DNA from: Cenococcum geophilum 1.58
Lineage: Eukaryota > Ascomycota > Dothideomycetes > Gloniales > Gloniaceae
Assembly: GCA_001692895.1 (NCBI GenBank)
Contig: KV748208.1
Location: 1,116,001-1,180,000, forward strand
Direction of reading: 5' to 3'
DNA length: 64,000 nt
The position numbers were made by a program, and so were the translations under genes. Positions 12,616 through 24,366 of the stretch are shown here, in pieces. The stretch's first letter is position 1, and each line of letters opens with the position of its first letter. The notes under the pieces were generated by a model. It saw only the letters and a list, made by a program, of their open reading frames with translations. It ran no database searches and had not been told where the DNA came from.

Positions 12616-14807
12616 ATGGCAGATGATCGGGATCGCTGCGCGGCAAGTGTGCGTTGCAGTCGTTGTCAGGAGATCAACATTGTCGAACTCCTCCGGGAAG
12701 GTGGACACCAAAAAATTGGACACGGTTCCACATTGGATCTCTCCCCAGGCTGCGATGTTTGCTCGATTTTACAGACACTAATGCCAGCACAACCCCTAAA
12801 GCCTAGCTCTCCTATCTACCTCATTTCTGTGTCGGCACTCGCGCGCCTTGAGCCTGGGATTGATATCAAGAGACATGAGGGGCCGGGAAGGAAAAATTAT
12901 GCGAAATATGTTTTCGTTGGGCAGGATATTCGATACCAGGAGAGGGATGTTGCGATGCGCGAAGCTGTTGGGGTTGACAGCAGCTCTGAAGATGGGCTTG
13001 CATTGTGTCTCCGAAAAGTTCATCCGTTGAGTGTGGATATTCCGTTGATTAAGCACTGGCTTGGTGTATGTGAAAAGATCCACACGAGCACATGCGGATT
13101 GCTACCATTTGAGGAACTATCAACCATTAGACTCATCGATGTGTGGACAAGGCAAATTGTTGCATATCCTAAGGATGATCAGCCATATCTCTGCCTGAGC
13201 TACGTTTGGGGAAATTGTACGCAACCTCGTCGGGCATTACATTCCTACCTCGAAGATTTGCCGGCTACTATTGAAGACGCAATTCGATTTGTTCAACTTG
13301 TCGGGAAGCAGTATCTTTGGGTTGACTCGGTATGGACTTGAAGACTCACTCTTTCATTTCTAATGCTTATCAGATCTGTATCGACCAAGGTGACAATGAC
13401 TTCAAGACACAGCAGATTTCGATCATGCACTCGATCTATCGAGCGTCTTGGGCCACTATTGTTGCTCTATCAGGAACATCAGCGAACTCAGGGCTGCCAA
13501 GGATTAATCCAAACATTCCTGTGGATCAACAAAAGGCCTTTAACCTCGACAAAACTCGTCTGCTGACGGCAATGCCCACGCTACAGCAACAGTGCAATGA
13601 ATCTATGTGGGCTACAAGAGCCTGGACATTCCAGGAAGCACTCCTTTCGCCACGGTGCCTGTACTTCACAGAGAGTCAGGTTTATTTTGAGTGCAATGCG
13701 ACCCAGTCAAGCGAGTCAATTGACGATACGGGTTCGTGGTTCCACAACCTATCTAATACTGAGCGCTTCGAGAAATTCGACTGTCCATGCCATCATCCAT
13801 TTGGAGAAACGATTGGAAAGGGTGTTTTCCGAGACCCAGTGGTCATGGATTCGGACGATAACGGAATTCGTAAGCGAAGGTTAGGGAGATACGACGACTT
13901 CGTCCACCAATACTCTCGACGTTCAATGACATACAGTTCGGACATCCTGATTGCATGCACTGCCATTTTAGGCCAGTTTTCGTCGAGATACTTCAATGAA
14001 GGCTTTTTCTGGGGTATCCCCACAGAAGCCTTACCGTTCTCCTTGCTTTGGAATCACGAATCGGATTATGATCCCCGCCAAGGGTTTCCATCTTGGTCTT
14101 GGACAGGGTGGCACGGACACATTGAGAAATCCACGTCTCTTGTCGATGAAATGTACCCGAAAGCAAACTATCAGCCGCCCTTTAACGCTTGGAAGAAGAC
14201 CCAAAATGGCTTTAGCCTCATTTATAAGAGCCGACGTCCAGATGAGTACTGTTATCGAGGAAAGGGGTATGATATGATCCGAGATGCTGCACGCTCGCCT
14301 CCACAGGATCCAAAGTTTAACCTGCGTGGATTGGATCAAGTTGAAGTCGGAAAAATGTTGTTCGTTGAGTGCTTTTTTGGTAGTCTCAAAGTCGACACTG
14401 CTCCTTTCAGAAGCCACTTTAGAAGGGGAATGCGTATCAGCATCGATGGGGCCCTGTGCGAATTAGAATGTTTCAACGACAAGGCAGAGGAGATCGTCCA
14501 ATCCCGTTTAGCCACTGGTATAGCATTTATTCTTATCGACCGATTGTGTGTGGAGGCAGAAACGAGCTGGAAGTACGATTTACTTCTCCTCAGCTACGAT
14601 AAAGGCGAGAAAACATCGTCTTCGCGTTCTGCATTCAATATCTTTCGTCGTGTATTTCCCCCAAAGCCCACACAGATCAGTGTCTTTCGTCGCATGTCCT
14701 GTGCAAGGCTGACACCGATCAACTTGCATAGTTGCGATTATGCAGACACTGTTCGTGAAGTGCTTAGCAGCCTTAAGTTAGTCAAGCGGCTACTTATCCT
14801 TTCTTAG
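12616..14807 (+). CDS. HET-domain (heterokaryon incompatibility-like) protein, two exons
   Basis: Join 12616-13329 and 13374-14807, giving 715 residues. The intron at 13330-13373 (44 nt) runs GTATGG to CAG with a TCTAAT branch-like site. Splicing restores the HET core VDSICIDQGD, which is otherwise cut by a stop. The HET domain (PF06985) runs from about residue 188 to 350: PYLCLSYVWG, then LPATIEDAI, LWVDSICIDQ, then MHSIYRASWATIVALSG. A TRAWTFQEALLSPRCLYF block follows, as in most long fungal HET proteins. An N-terminal CSRCQEIN and later Cys pair may form a small zinc site. HET proteins trigger cell death on non-self fusion or act as immune-like executors. The partner cannot be read from sequence. 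Both exons are open, so the gene appears intact. Its start is the first ATG of the frame; a TAA/TAG-rich leader lies upstream. Confidence 0.88.
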
Positions 14808-15592
14808 ATATCGTAAATTGCCATTGTAGGAATAATGGAAAATGAAGAAGCATAAAATATAACCGCATTTAATTATGGTCATATAGTTTTTCTTACTCTG
14901 GTATCTCATGCATCTTTGTGTCCATGGAACATCGCAAAAGGTGATGTTGAGCACGCAATATTCGTCAACGTTAGAGGTCTGAGTCTGTAAATGCAAGTCA
15001 AATGATTACTTTGCAAGGTTTGACATTGAAAGAGATGGTACATGTAGTCGCTCCTTTTCTGACAAGGTGCGAGATTTGGACCTACTTGCTAAATGCCACT
15101 AGGTTTTAGACAGCCCCGGAGGAATCTATGTGGATTCCCCTAACCTTCACTTTGGATTTTTTTCCCCCTCTTTTCCATCTTTGCACTTTTAACTCGCTTC
15201 TCGTTCACACCAACCCAGATGCATCAGAGGCGCAGTATCTAGAAAAAGTTTCAACCTCTCCGTTTAGGATAAAATCGCATTGTGGTCAAAGCTTAGCATA
15301 CGGGAAGGTGAGGTATGTAGTCAGCTCAACACGCTTGTCAAAGATGACTATTGGCAGAACATATCTGAATGTCTCGAAATTGAGTTCTACATTATTCGCA
15401 AGCAGCATTACCGAACACAGTACTAGACAATTTTCTTTACTTTTCGTGAGATTCGCATTGGGGTCCACTACTTCCAGGGGCAGCTGCATGTCACCGCCAC
15501 AAGCAGAGCATGAGATAAGCAGTCATCAAAATCTGGCTAAGTCCATGTCCGTATCTTCGACTCCATCATTGAATGACAAGGTTTAATGGAAT
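14808..15592. other. Intergenic: HET gene 3' flank and unassigned sequence
   Basis: The first 200 bases are AT-rich and probably hold the HET 3' UTR. A forward frame at 15128-15586 (152 codons) and a reverse frame at 15286-15489 (67 codons) overlap. Neither shows a family motif or a plausible gene structure. The reverse strand from 15590 to 15230 stays partly open across one stop, so a decayed short gene there is possible but not shown. Confidence 0.4.
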
Positions 15593-17400
15593 AATATACT
15601 TTGGGAGTGTAGCGCGTATTCGAATTGTTAGCGTGGCAGTGCCTATAGATGGTAAATCGCCACCACTAGCAGGGAGGATGGCCGAACCGCTGCGGCCACA
15701 GGGTTGTCGAGGTGGCGTGGGACGCGGCGCCTGGACGTAAGAGAACTTTTGAAAGAGGAGGATATTCATCTCGGACATTCTTTTAATCGAATCCTAGTTG
15801 TTTGTTTATCTAGTTCCCGCTATAAGGCGGCTCCTGCGGCCCACCGAACGAAGCCCCGGAGCCCCAATAGCTACTTCAACTCCTAAACGCGTATCGGCAG
15901 CACCACCTCTGGCCACGCCAGCAGCTCCACTAAGAGGACGTATAAGGAAACCGAGCGCGAAGGTGCTAGAGGCCTAGCAGTCACTAAAAACACAAATAAT
16001 CGCGCCACGATTAACGCAGAATGGATTACCCCCATTCCCTACTATAAGCGTCTCCGTCTCACCTAAACGCAAGGGAAGAAGTACTAACCTAGAGGAAATC
16101 GCAAGGCTTATCACGAATCTAAAAGAAATTATAACATAGTAGAGTAGCGTCATCACGAACCAGAACAGCATTATTGAAGGCGTCTAAAACGACCTTATAG
16201 AGATCTACGTAGAATAGCAGAGCCTTAAGAGCCAATACGCCGAACTTTAGGAGGAGATCCGTTCTCTCTAAACGCAGTTTAATAATTTTTCAGCATCGCC
16301 TCCATCAACACAATCATGGGCGTTAGTTGCGGCTAGCGGAGGCGTAACGGGATTAGGGACAACTCTCTCGCGAATAATAAGCACCGGGAACCCTTATAAG
16401 GAGCCTAACAGTTAGCTAGTAATTAATATTAGCCGAGCGGAAGAGGGAGTAATAGAGAAGGTGGTGAATACGGAGGTAGCAAAACAAACTATTATATAGG
16501 GCATGAGTAATATTAAGAGACTTATAGGGGCTATAATTAAGGACTTCCGAGTATGGCGAGCGAACGACAATACGAGCGTTATTAAATTCTTGGTGGAAAA
16601 GGATAAAGAGGCCGCATTCCGGCAGACGACTACTTAGTGGCTTAAACCGCATATCCTTAGGGCTAGGCTTATCGGACCCAAGTAGTATACGGTTAAAGCG
16701 GACTAGATTAAAGTAGCTCTAGCGATGGATATGGATAGCGGGAAAGTGAGCAAGTCAGCTATAGAGCGGTTTGGGGTGGAGAACGGGGTAGAGGTATATA
16801 TGATAAGATGGCTTGGAAGACTAAGGCCCAGCGGCTAGCACGCGTCAGTAGTGGTTAAGGTGGCGATAAAGGAGGACGCGGAGAAGCTTCTCAGGATGGA
16901 CAGTGTGTCGTTTGGTGGGGGTACGATCATGGTGTCGCTATTTAAAGAGCGACGTACTCTGGTGGCATGTTTTAAATATAGAAGGTTTGGACATAGAGCT
17001 AGAGACTGTATGCGACCTAATACGTGCGATATGTGTGGCCAAGAAGGCTATCTCCAGTGCAAAACAGTAAACCTACGCCGGGGCCCACACCAAGCCTCGT
17101 ACCGTAAGTGCCCAGCATATAGGAAAGAGAAGGACAGGATTCTTGTAATTTAGCAGCATAGGTAACTAGGTCCCTATCCTTATTCTCCATTAAATTTCAT
17201 TTCTAATCTCGCCTTAATATGCAATCGCCGCCGCCCTCTTAACCTACTTATTAGTATTAGGCCGTTTAAGAACAATATAACTTAGTAAACTGCTACTAAG
17301 GGAAGCAGCTATTGCAGTTATCGGCAATAGTGGCCAGAGAGGCGCTCTTTAAGGGTAGAGGCGGATACGGGCAGGTTATAGGAGGGAATTTCGATATATA
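15593..17400 (+). pseudogene. LINE-like (Tad-type) ORF1 relic with zinc knuckles
   Basis: A GC-richer leader (15593-15830) is followed by a decayed frame with many TAG/TAA codons, rich in Lys/Arg/Ser/Pro early on. Its open C-terminal part (16851-17153) shows the ending usual for ORF1 of fungal Tad/I-type LINEs: CFKYRRFGHRARDC (16970-17011), CDMCGQEGYLQC (17026-17061), then a GPHQAS..KCPAY tail. In each of the first two knuckles one ligand is Tyr (Cys to Tyr, His to Tyr), each a single transition. No endonuclease or RT could be read downstream, so ORF2 is missing, truncated or decayed beyond recognition. Strand and class are inferred from the knuckle pattern. Confidence 0.6.
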
Positions 17401-18640
17401 TATACACTCTTTATCTCTTAGGTCTATATACTCTCTTTATTTCCTATATTAATTACAGCGTTAAAGGAAGGAGAAATAGCTCTCATAGTTGGCTACTAAA
17501 TTGGAGCAGGTATAATTCGTGTCAGTTTACTCTAGTTAGCGCTTAGTAACGGCCTATACCTAAGTTAGACGGTGCATGGCTATAATAGAACATATATACA
17601 TAACATCTATCCCTACGTAACCGGACACCCCCTAAGATCGGACGAATTATGGGTACTTTGTCTTTGTAGCCATTTTAATCTCGCATAAAGGTTTATATAT
17701 ATATAATTCTATAGGTATCTTATAAATAAGCTACTTGTAAAATACTAGGACCCCTTATACCTAAAAATTACATTTACGTCGTCGCCTCATTACCTGCTTA
17801 GTAGAGAGCCTCTTTTATACTATAAATCGACCCCGATGCTCTCTAGCCCTAATATTAAGCTTAATCATTTCTGATTTAGATAAAATAGTTATATCCAAAC
17901 GAGAGAGCCTGTGCACTATACCTGGGAATGTGGTAAGCTATATAGCATCCGTGAAGTGCGAATTCATCTGGTGTTGCCACCCTAATCGGTACCTTCCCGG
18001 TTGACGCTATTATATTTCTGGTTAGTGCAAGAAGTCTTTCATGCCTTATATAAGTATAATACCTCATAAACCCCGGTTAAACGGTAGCACACTTAAAACC
18101 ACTTAAACTTCCAGCCACGATTGCTTTGCCTTATTTACAAACCTCGAATCACGTGCGCTAACATAGCAATTGTCTAACCTCCCCCCCGGTTTAACGGAAA
18201 ACCCTATGTTCTAGAATAAGTTAGAGGTACCTTAACTTTTGGATAACTTAGAACCTGCACACCCGTTATTATTTTTATAGTGCTAGAAGCAATATCTATG
18301 CAGCGATTGATTAACACTTATGACAACTCTCACCTAAAAATTACACAAGTGGTAACTAGTTATCTTGTCGCTTGATTCGCACAGGATGCGCAGGACGTGC
18401 CTTAACGCCGCGACGAAACTTCTTTAACACAATGCCGCCACCTTATGGTATCATTAATTCAAACTAAGAAATGAGTTCTTCGGAGCATGCGATATTTCAT
18501 AATACATTTCTAGGCTACTATCGATATAATACGTGGTGTAAAAGGCAAATCCGCCACGAAGGTCGGTACATTCAGCAAGCTACAGCTACGTATATGGAAA
18601 TGGCGGTATTATTATGTAATATTGAGGTCTATTAGTTGTA
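17401..18640. other. AT-rich degraded sequence, no gene recognised
   Basis: No frame with a known motif. A stretch at about 17,570-17,640, read on the minus strand, resembles 24,285-24,345 near the MITE (shared TGTCCGGT...ACGTAGGGA..GAT.TTA pattern), so it is probably another small-transposon relic. A direct repeat of the form CCCCGGTT(A/T)AACGG occurs near 18,072 and 18,185. The 63-codon minus frame at 17876-18067 has no support. Confidence 0.35.
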
Positions 18641-18949
18641 AATAGTCACCCTGTTTTTTTACAGATCGCCCAGTTTCTGACCGTCAGCAGTCTAACCTCT
18701 CTTGGGCCGAATAGAAATCCCTATGTCCAGGAAAGAAACATCAGCCAATCAACGACTCAAATTCCTGCACCACTCAAAACTTTATCGTGAGCTCTGCACG
18801 CCCGCCTTCAATATGGCAAATTAACACCAGCACCAGCAGTACCTCCAACGACGATACAATCCGCTCGCCTGGTATATTCAACGAGAAGAGGCCCCGCAAC
18901 CCGTATCTACACGACTGAAAGGCTCGTTCTTTTTTGAACATCGTGAAAG

Positions 18950-19660
18950 ATGCACCCCGCTTCCCCCCAATACCGACTCCCTTCTCCCCTTCGAACCCCA
19001 CCGAAAGTCCTTCTACGAGCGGAATGCCATGATGAGAAGTCACTGGTATATAACCGGTCTTTCAAAGACTTTAATATGGTTGCAAGAGATCCAAATAAGC
19101 CGAAAACAAGACAAGCATTTGACGATTGCCTCTCATGGGAGAAAGTCAATACACCATTCATCCCTTTCACCAGAAAGTGGGAAAGAGCACTGGAAAGGAG
19201 ACGACAGCTCATAAAAGATGGTGGGAAAAAAGTTGTCATAGTGGCAATCTGGGCGAAAGGGCTGCATGATGTTTACGACGCATATAAAGTCGCAGAGATG
19301 TTAGGGTACCGCAATGATAGCTCAAATCCGCGAAAGCGATTGGCAAATCACGTCGACGAATACCTTGTTCTTGGAGGCATTTCGGCCGATGAATACAGAA
19401 TATTGGCCATTTTTAACGGACAAGGGGAGCAAAGGAACATCACAATAAGAGTGCCTAGACTTACAGGATCGCCTATACTTCCTGATGCATTTATGACGGA
19501 TGTACCTGGAAGAACGGCAAGGGAGAAACTCGAGAACGAGATATACCGACATACTGGTATTAGAGGAGAGAGTGAGCAACTCCTAAATCTTGTAGGGGTC
19601 ATGAGTGGAGCTTTTAGCGGTCCTTGGCCATTCGTAGTCGCGCCAACGCACCAGGACTAG
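18950..19660 (+). CDS. DUF7587-like fungal protein
   Basis: A single open frame of 236 residues. The ATG at 18950 comes right after an in-frame TGA (18944-18946), which fixes it as the first possible start unless an upstream exon exists. Recognisable pattern: VLLRAECHDEKS early (the R-x-x near the N-terminus of DUF7587), SWEKVNTPFIPFTRKWERAL (residues about 66-85, the stretch usually written W...(S/T)PFISx(F/T)), then VVIVAIW, and NHVDEYLVLGGISADEY. In this family the last block is usually an EYLxxGxI-like strand. Function unknown; fungal members are numerous and often sit in accessory regions. It converges on the gene at 20008-20693 (347 bp apart), which belongs to the same family but is not closely similar. 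Codon use looks like that of the intact host genes, with no RIP stops. Confidence 0.6.
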   Translation: MHPASPQYRLPSPLRTPPKVLLRAECHDEKSLVYNRSFKDFNMVARDPNKPKTRQAFDDCLSWEKVNTPFIPFTRKWERALERRRQLIKDGGKKVVIVAIWAKGLHDVYDAYKVAEMLGYRNDSSNPRKRLANHVDEYLVLGGISADEYRILAIFNGQGEQRNITIRVPRLTGSPILPDAFMTDVPGRTAREKLENEIYRHTGIRGESEQLLNLVGVMSGAFSGPWPFVVAPTHQD

Positions 19661-20007
19661 CGCAGTTGAATCCGAATGTCATTCTTCTCATTGATAGTGG
19701 AAAGATGGTAAGGAAATAGATGGACTGGACCGGAAGCGAGCCCAAAAACGTGGCTTGGAACAGGTAGAGTCAGCGGGCAACACTAGTGGGCAAGTTTTGC
19801 TATCAAATTGATCATAAGAACGGTACATATCAAAGACGGAGAACAGAGCAGTTTTTTTCTGGAGGAAGCCCGCCTAGGGGAAGCGTATTTCCAGTGATTG
19901 ATTACATTATAATTCTTCTGTAATAGGCGAGTGAGGCTGCTATCTACTCGCTCATGCTGATAGAATATATTAAAAAGTACCTTTAATGAAATATCTATGA
20001 CCTGGCG

Positions 20008-20693
20008 TCACCAATTATCTTCTATGTTCTTTTCGAAGATTGTGTTGTAGTTCTCCTGTAACGCCTCCCTCTCGCTGCCGCTGTATTCTGCGAGGTAGTC
20101 GCCTCTCTCTTCCGCCTCTAATTGGTCCAAATACCGTTTCTCCCGTCGTCTTTCTTGATCTGTTGTCAATGAGATGCCGGCCTATGTAGGTTTGCAGTGG
20201 AAAACTTGCCTTCCTTGACTTCTCTGGGGTTTCTACTCTCGAGAATTGCCGTTGTGGGAATGCGATGGAGGCACAAAAAGGCTCCCCGAATATGCTGACC
20301 GGCGTCCTTTGGAATGTCCAGATCAAGCTCTTCCACCAAATCGCTAAGCTTAAAGAAGTGAATCGTGCTTATTATTTTGGTCGTATCAATCACATGTAGA
20401 GACCAATTGCCATTCGGGCCTTTAATTCCTCGCCAAGGCTCCTTGAGACCCCAATTTTCGGGGTGCTCTCGATCCGAGAAGAGAGAAATGAACGGCAGAG
20501 GTTCTCGGCAACTCCACGTGAATTGCTTTTCTATAGCGCATTTGAACTCGTTCAATTCGTTGTCGCCAAAAGTTCTCGTCGTATCCGTCGCAGTAAAGCC
20601 GTCTAGGCTAGAGAAGGTTGTTCGGCTTCCAGGATAGTCAACACGATAAAGTTCGTTAGGAAGATCCAACTTTGAGCAAATGTATCCATCCAT
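20008..20693 (-). CDS. DUF7587 protein with a GC-AG intron
   Basis: Complement of join(20008-20159, 20210-20693), 211 residues. Exon 1 carries the family pattern: LYRVDYPGSRTTF at the N-terminus, GFTATD, FTWSCREPLPFISLFSDREH (residues about 58-77), GNWSLHVIDT, then a GAFLCLHRIPTTAIL strand. The frame meets a stop in CANLHRPASH-type non-family sequence. A 50-nt intron at 20160-20209 with a GC donor (AG|GCAAGT, the known GC-AG consensus) and acceptor CAACAG repairs it. The new tail is charged and helical (QERRREKRYLDQLEAEE.. ending FEKNIEDNW), as expected for a real C-terminus. No GT donor nearby keeps that frame. Function unknown. Convergent with the relative at 18950-19660. Confidence 0.72.
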
Positions 20694-21993
20694 GTTAAGT
20701 CCTAAGTCACAGCTGGCTTTGTGTCATTTGATTATTGGTCGACAGTAAAGTGTTGGTATATTCTAGGCTCCGTGGGATTAAGACCTTCCCATAGTACGGC
20801 ACTGGCGGGATCGATGCGACAAATGGTGATGGTGATAAAGTGATGGCGAAGGAAAGACGCGACGAGCTACACTAGGCATCAGGCTCAGAGACACGTGGCC
20901 GATGTGCTCATGGACACTTCTAGAATTGCACCGTGTTGTAATTTTCACTTAAATAACAAACTGTCAGATAGATTATTAACTATGGATCAGTAGAGTATGA
21001 CATAAGCAAAATCGATAAGACGGCGTCTTGGCACGAAGGGCGGATGTACCTGCACCCTCGGTTCGGGACTCCCGGAATGTCAGTCGCTAAGGGTTAAGTA
21101 TTGGCGAACTCTGATGCAATGATTACTGTAGGCACAGTTTCCATTTTATCGTCCCGAAATTCAATGAGCTTCCAATATTCACGATTTAGCAGGGGAGTGG
21201 AGCTCCAGCGCCTCTCTGTATGGCGAGAGAACCGATCGAGGAGATGACTAGGTTGAATGTTATTTTGTCATTGCAAGTAAGGATCATGTTGAAAAGAGGC
21301 TAGAAAATACATAATATTAACTATAGGGTTATAAAGGTGCGGAGCTGGTTTTCAGAGGTTAATTAGTCCAAGTATCTCCGGCACAGTGGGTTTTCCGCCA
21401 TACCGGGAGGGAGGTTAGTCGTTTAATCGCCTTAGCGCCCTAATTCTTAGGACGCCGTTTGTAGTCCGAGCGTCAACACCAGAATCAGCGTTCTGTGCAA
21501 TCTGCCACAAATTATCATAACGGACAAATTGCACCTAATTATACGCTTATTATGTCGCTGTTCTATCTACTTGCAATGCCTGAGACGCGAAAACAGAAGA
21601 GATTTGATACTCCATCTCCGTTATCACACGTGATATATTCACGTGATAGCGCTCGGGCCATGAGCGCATCCCAAGACCTTATGCATCTTCCCCGCAAAGC
21701 CCGCCTAGCGGTAACCGTCCAATGACTTGCATGAACAGATCTGTAGGCACCTGATCGATCTCAGCCTTTGAATCTCGCCTTTCTCAGTACAAGTTGTTAT
21801 TCAGTCGCTCACAATCTTCTCCTGGGTTACCGCCCGGCGAGCCTTAAAGAATTGCAGGCGGCTAAAAATAGATGGGCCAAAAAAGAGCCCCTCTTTCAGG
21901 GTCAGGCTCATCCCCACCTCAAGCTACGCGCTCGCTTCATTCCTCCCCACCCTTCCCATCACTATCACCATTTCCATAGTAACTAAAGCTAAC
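20694..21993. other. Intergenic, probably the promoter of the DUF7587 gene and the transposon 5' side
   Basis: Normal GC, no convincing gene. Short frames at 21495-21725 and 21768-21986 have no family features. A palindrome-like pair of CACGTGATA motifs lies near 21,625-21,650. I looked for terminal inverted repeats matching the 3' side of the transposase and found none that I trust. Confidence 0.4.
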
Positions 21994-23682
21994 ATGGACC
22001 GAGCAAGCCAAGCGCTGGCACAAGGCATTCCTCATGGCGTACGCAATACATACCGCGCCCTAGCAGAACATCACAACGTCGCTCGCTCTACCCTCCATGA
22101 TCGCGCACATGGCAAACGCTCGAAAGAAGAGAAGGCCCAGAGCCAACAGTATCTCACCCCATGTGAAGAAAAAGCCATCGTAAACTTTTTGTTGCAAATG
22201 GCCGAATTCGGGCAACCTGTGCGAATAAAGCATATACCTTCCTTAGCCTTCAGCGTCGCTCGCCAGCGATCCATGAACAAACCAGCCAAACCTCCAGGCA
22301 AGAACTGGGCTCGGGCTTTCGAGAAACGCCATCCAGAACTTAAAGCAAGAAAAAGCACGGCGCTAGACTGGGATCGTTACAATATCTATGATAAGGTCGT
22401 GCACTGGTTTGAGGTGATTAGAAAAGTGCTGCAAGATCAGACTGTCTTACCGGAAAATGTCTATAACATGGACGAAACAGGGGTGATGTTAAGTATGCTC
22501 GGCAGTGTTAAGGTCCTTGTTAGTAAGGATGACCTGCGAAGCTATCGAGGCGCGCGTGTGAAGCGCACAGTAGTAACCGCGATCGAATGTATCAGCGCCG
22601 ACGGTAGGTATCTGGACCCAATGATAATCTGGCCAGCCTCAACTTATTGAGCGAACTGGACTACGTATCCTACTCCTGGATGGCATTATGCATACTCTGA
22701 ATCTGGATATACCGACTCTAAAATCAGCTTAGAGTGGCTTAAGCGTGTATTCGATCCCCAAACTAAAGAACAGGCTAACCGAAAACCACGAATCCTGATA
22801 TGTGACGGCTTCGGGACGCACGAAACCCTCAAAATCCTAGAGTTTTGTTTTGAGAACAGTATTTTCCTATGTCGTCTTCCCTCTCATACATCCCACAAGC
22901 TACAGCCTTGTGATATCGCTGTGTTTGCCCCACTGAAAGCAGCCTATCGTGACCAGGTCGAACGTCTGGAGCGAGGAGGAATAGGGACAATCGGCAAGCA
23001 ACATTTCACCTATCTATACAGCCCTGCAAGGGAAAGGGCTTTTACTAAGAGAAACATCCTTGCAGGATGGAAAGCAAGCGGTTTGTATCCCTTTAATCCG
23101 GACAAAATACTCACAGATATCCCAAAGCCGGCCGCTGAACCGACGGCTGCTAAACCAACCATTCCTACTCTTAGAACCCGCGAAATTGATCCTTGTCTGC
23201 AAGGTGAAGTGGTCCAGACGCCAGTGACACCAGGGGCTCTTACAACGTTGCATAACCTAATTAAAGAGGATGCTTATGCGGAAGATGAGATGAGCAAACA
23301 GCGCCTACAGAGGCACATACAGAAATTTGCCAATGCTGCCCAAACATGCTTTGCCGAGCGTGCCCTTCAGCGGGAACAAATTCATTTTCTAAGGAAAGTA
23401 AACAATGAAGCCAAAGTTCGCCGATCTACTAGATCACTGGTAATAGGGACGGCGAAGGTCATGAGCTATGAGGATCTCGAGGAGGCACGAAAGAAGCGCG
23501 CTGAAAAGGATGCAGCCAAAGCAAAGAGCAAAGGCAAACGTGGTCGGAAGCGCAAGAGTGCTGCATCAGAGACAGATGCAATAAATCCGAAGGTTAAAGT
23601 AGCACGGATGGGCGAAACGCTAGAGCCAGTGAGGACTCCAGTGTCGTCCGTACAGGCTGTCCCAGTAGCACGAATGTATTAG
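21994..23682 (+). pseudogene. Pogo/Fot1-type transposase, one internal stop codon
   Basis: A 562-residue frame with a single TGA at 22648-22650 (codon 219), in the stretch ASTY-stop-ANWTTYPTPGW. Relatives usually have Arg or another residue there, so the stop is most simply CGA to TGA. Domains: N-terminal psq/CENP-B-type helix-turn-helix (TYRALAEHHNVARSTLHDR, residues about 19-37, then a Tc5-like second HTH to about 120), and a DDE_1 catalytic core (PF03184) with acidic residues in YNMDETG (D160), CDGFGTHET (D271) and LQPCDIAVF (D307). A basic tail (KSKGKRGRKRKS) follows. No frameshift and no other stop is present, and GC is normal, so the copy died recently. TIRs were not found. Without readthrough only the HTH and first catalytic Asp would be made. 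Confidence 0.88.
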
Positions 23683-24366
23683 GATTATCGTAGCCTTCCT
23701 CTTCCACATTTTGTGTTATATTAATTGTCTACCCGCGATTCTTCATCCTCTTTTTAATAGTGATTGCGCAACAAAGGCGAGCCACCCGTTAGCCGGGGGG
23801 AAGGGATCCAATAAGCAGCCGTAGCGTCAACCAGCCACAGTCATTCTTAGAGGGGTATAGTGCCTAGAATAATTTTAGCTTAGTACAGTATTATATGACC
23901 ACGCTAATCCATATTAAATTTGAATGCCAAGGCCCGTAACGCCGATAAAACTCCTCTTTACTCGGCTATGCTCGGAATACTCATTTCTGATAGATTATTA
24001 TCTTCAAAACTTGTAATAATGTTCTCTCTTAATAAAGCCTTCATTGTATGACTATGGATCTCGTAGAAAGGCCGACAGCGGTAATTAAGTAGGGGAGATT
24101 CGATGAAGCGACTTTCGACGTCTTTAATAGAATGATTAACAACACAACTAAAACTACAGTAATTTTCTTATTATAAGCCAATTCCTAGAGGAGAAATAGC
24201 TAAAGTATAATTATTTTTCAGTTACAACTTAATAGGCTCGCGAGGAAAAAATTTAACGTGTCTAACTGGTAGTCTTATCCGGTTAGACAGTGTGTCCGGT
24301 GACCTAGGGAGGGATATTACATACATACATACGTTAAGGTGGCGTGTATATAGCTATAATAGAATA
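23683..24366. other. AT-rich intergenic DNA
   Basis: Composition falls sharply to AT-rich after about 23,870. No coding motif seen. 24,285-24,345 resembles the relic near 17,600 (opposite orientation). Confidence 0.4.

Noticed and set aside
15128..15586. 152-codon forward frame
   Set aside because: No family motif, overlapping reverse frame of similar quality, and no gene structure around it.
23760..23840. Possible terminal inverted repeat of the pogo transposase pairing with about 21,700-21,860
   Set aside because: The match is short and broken, with no clear TA target duplication.
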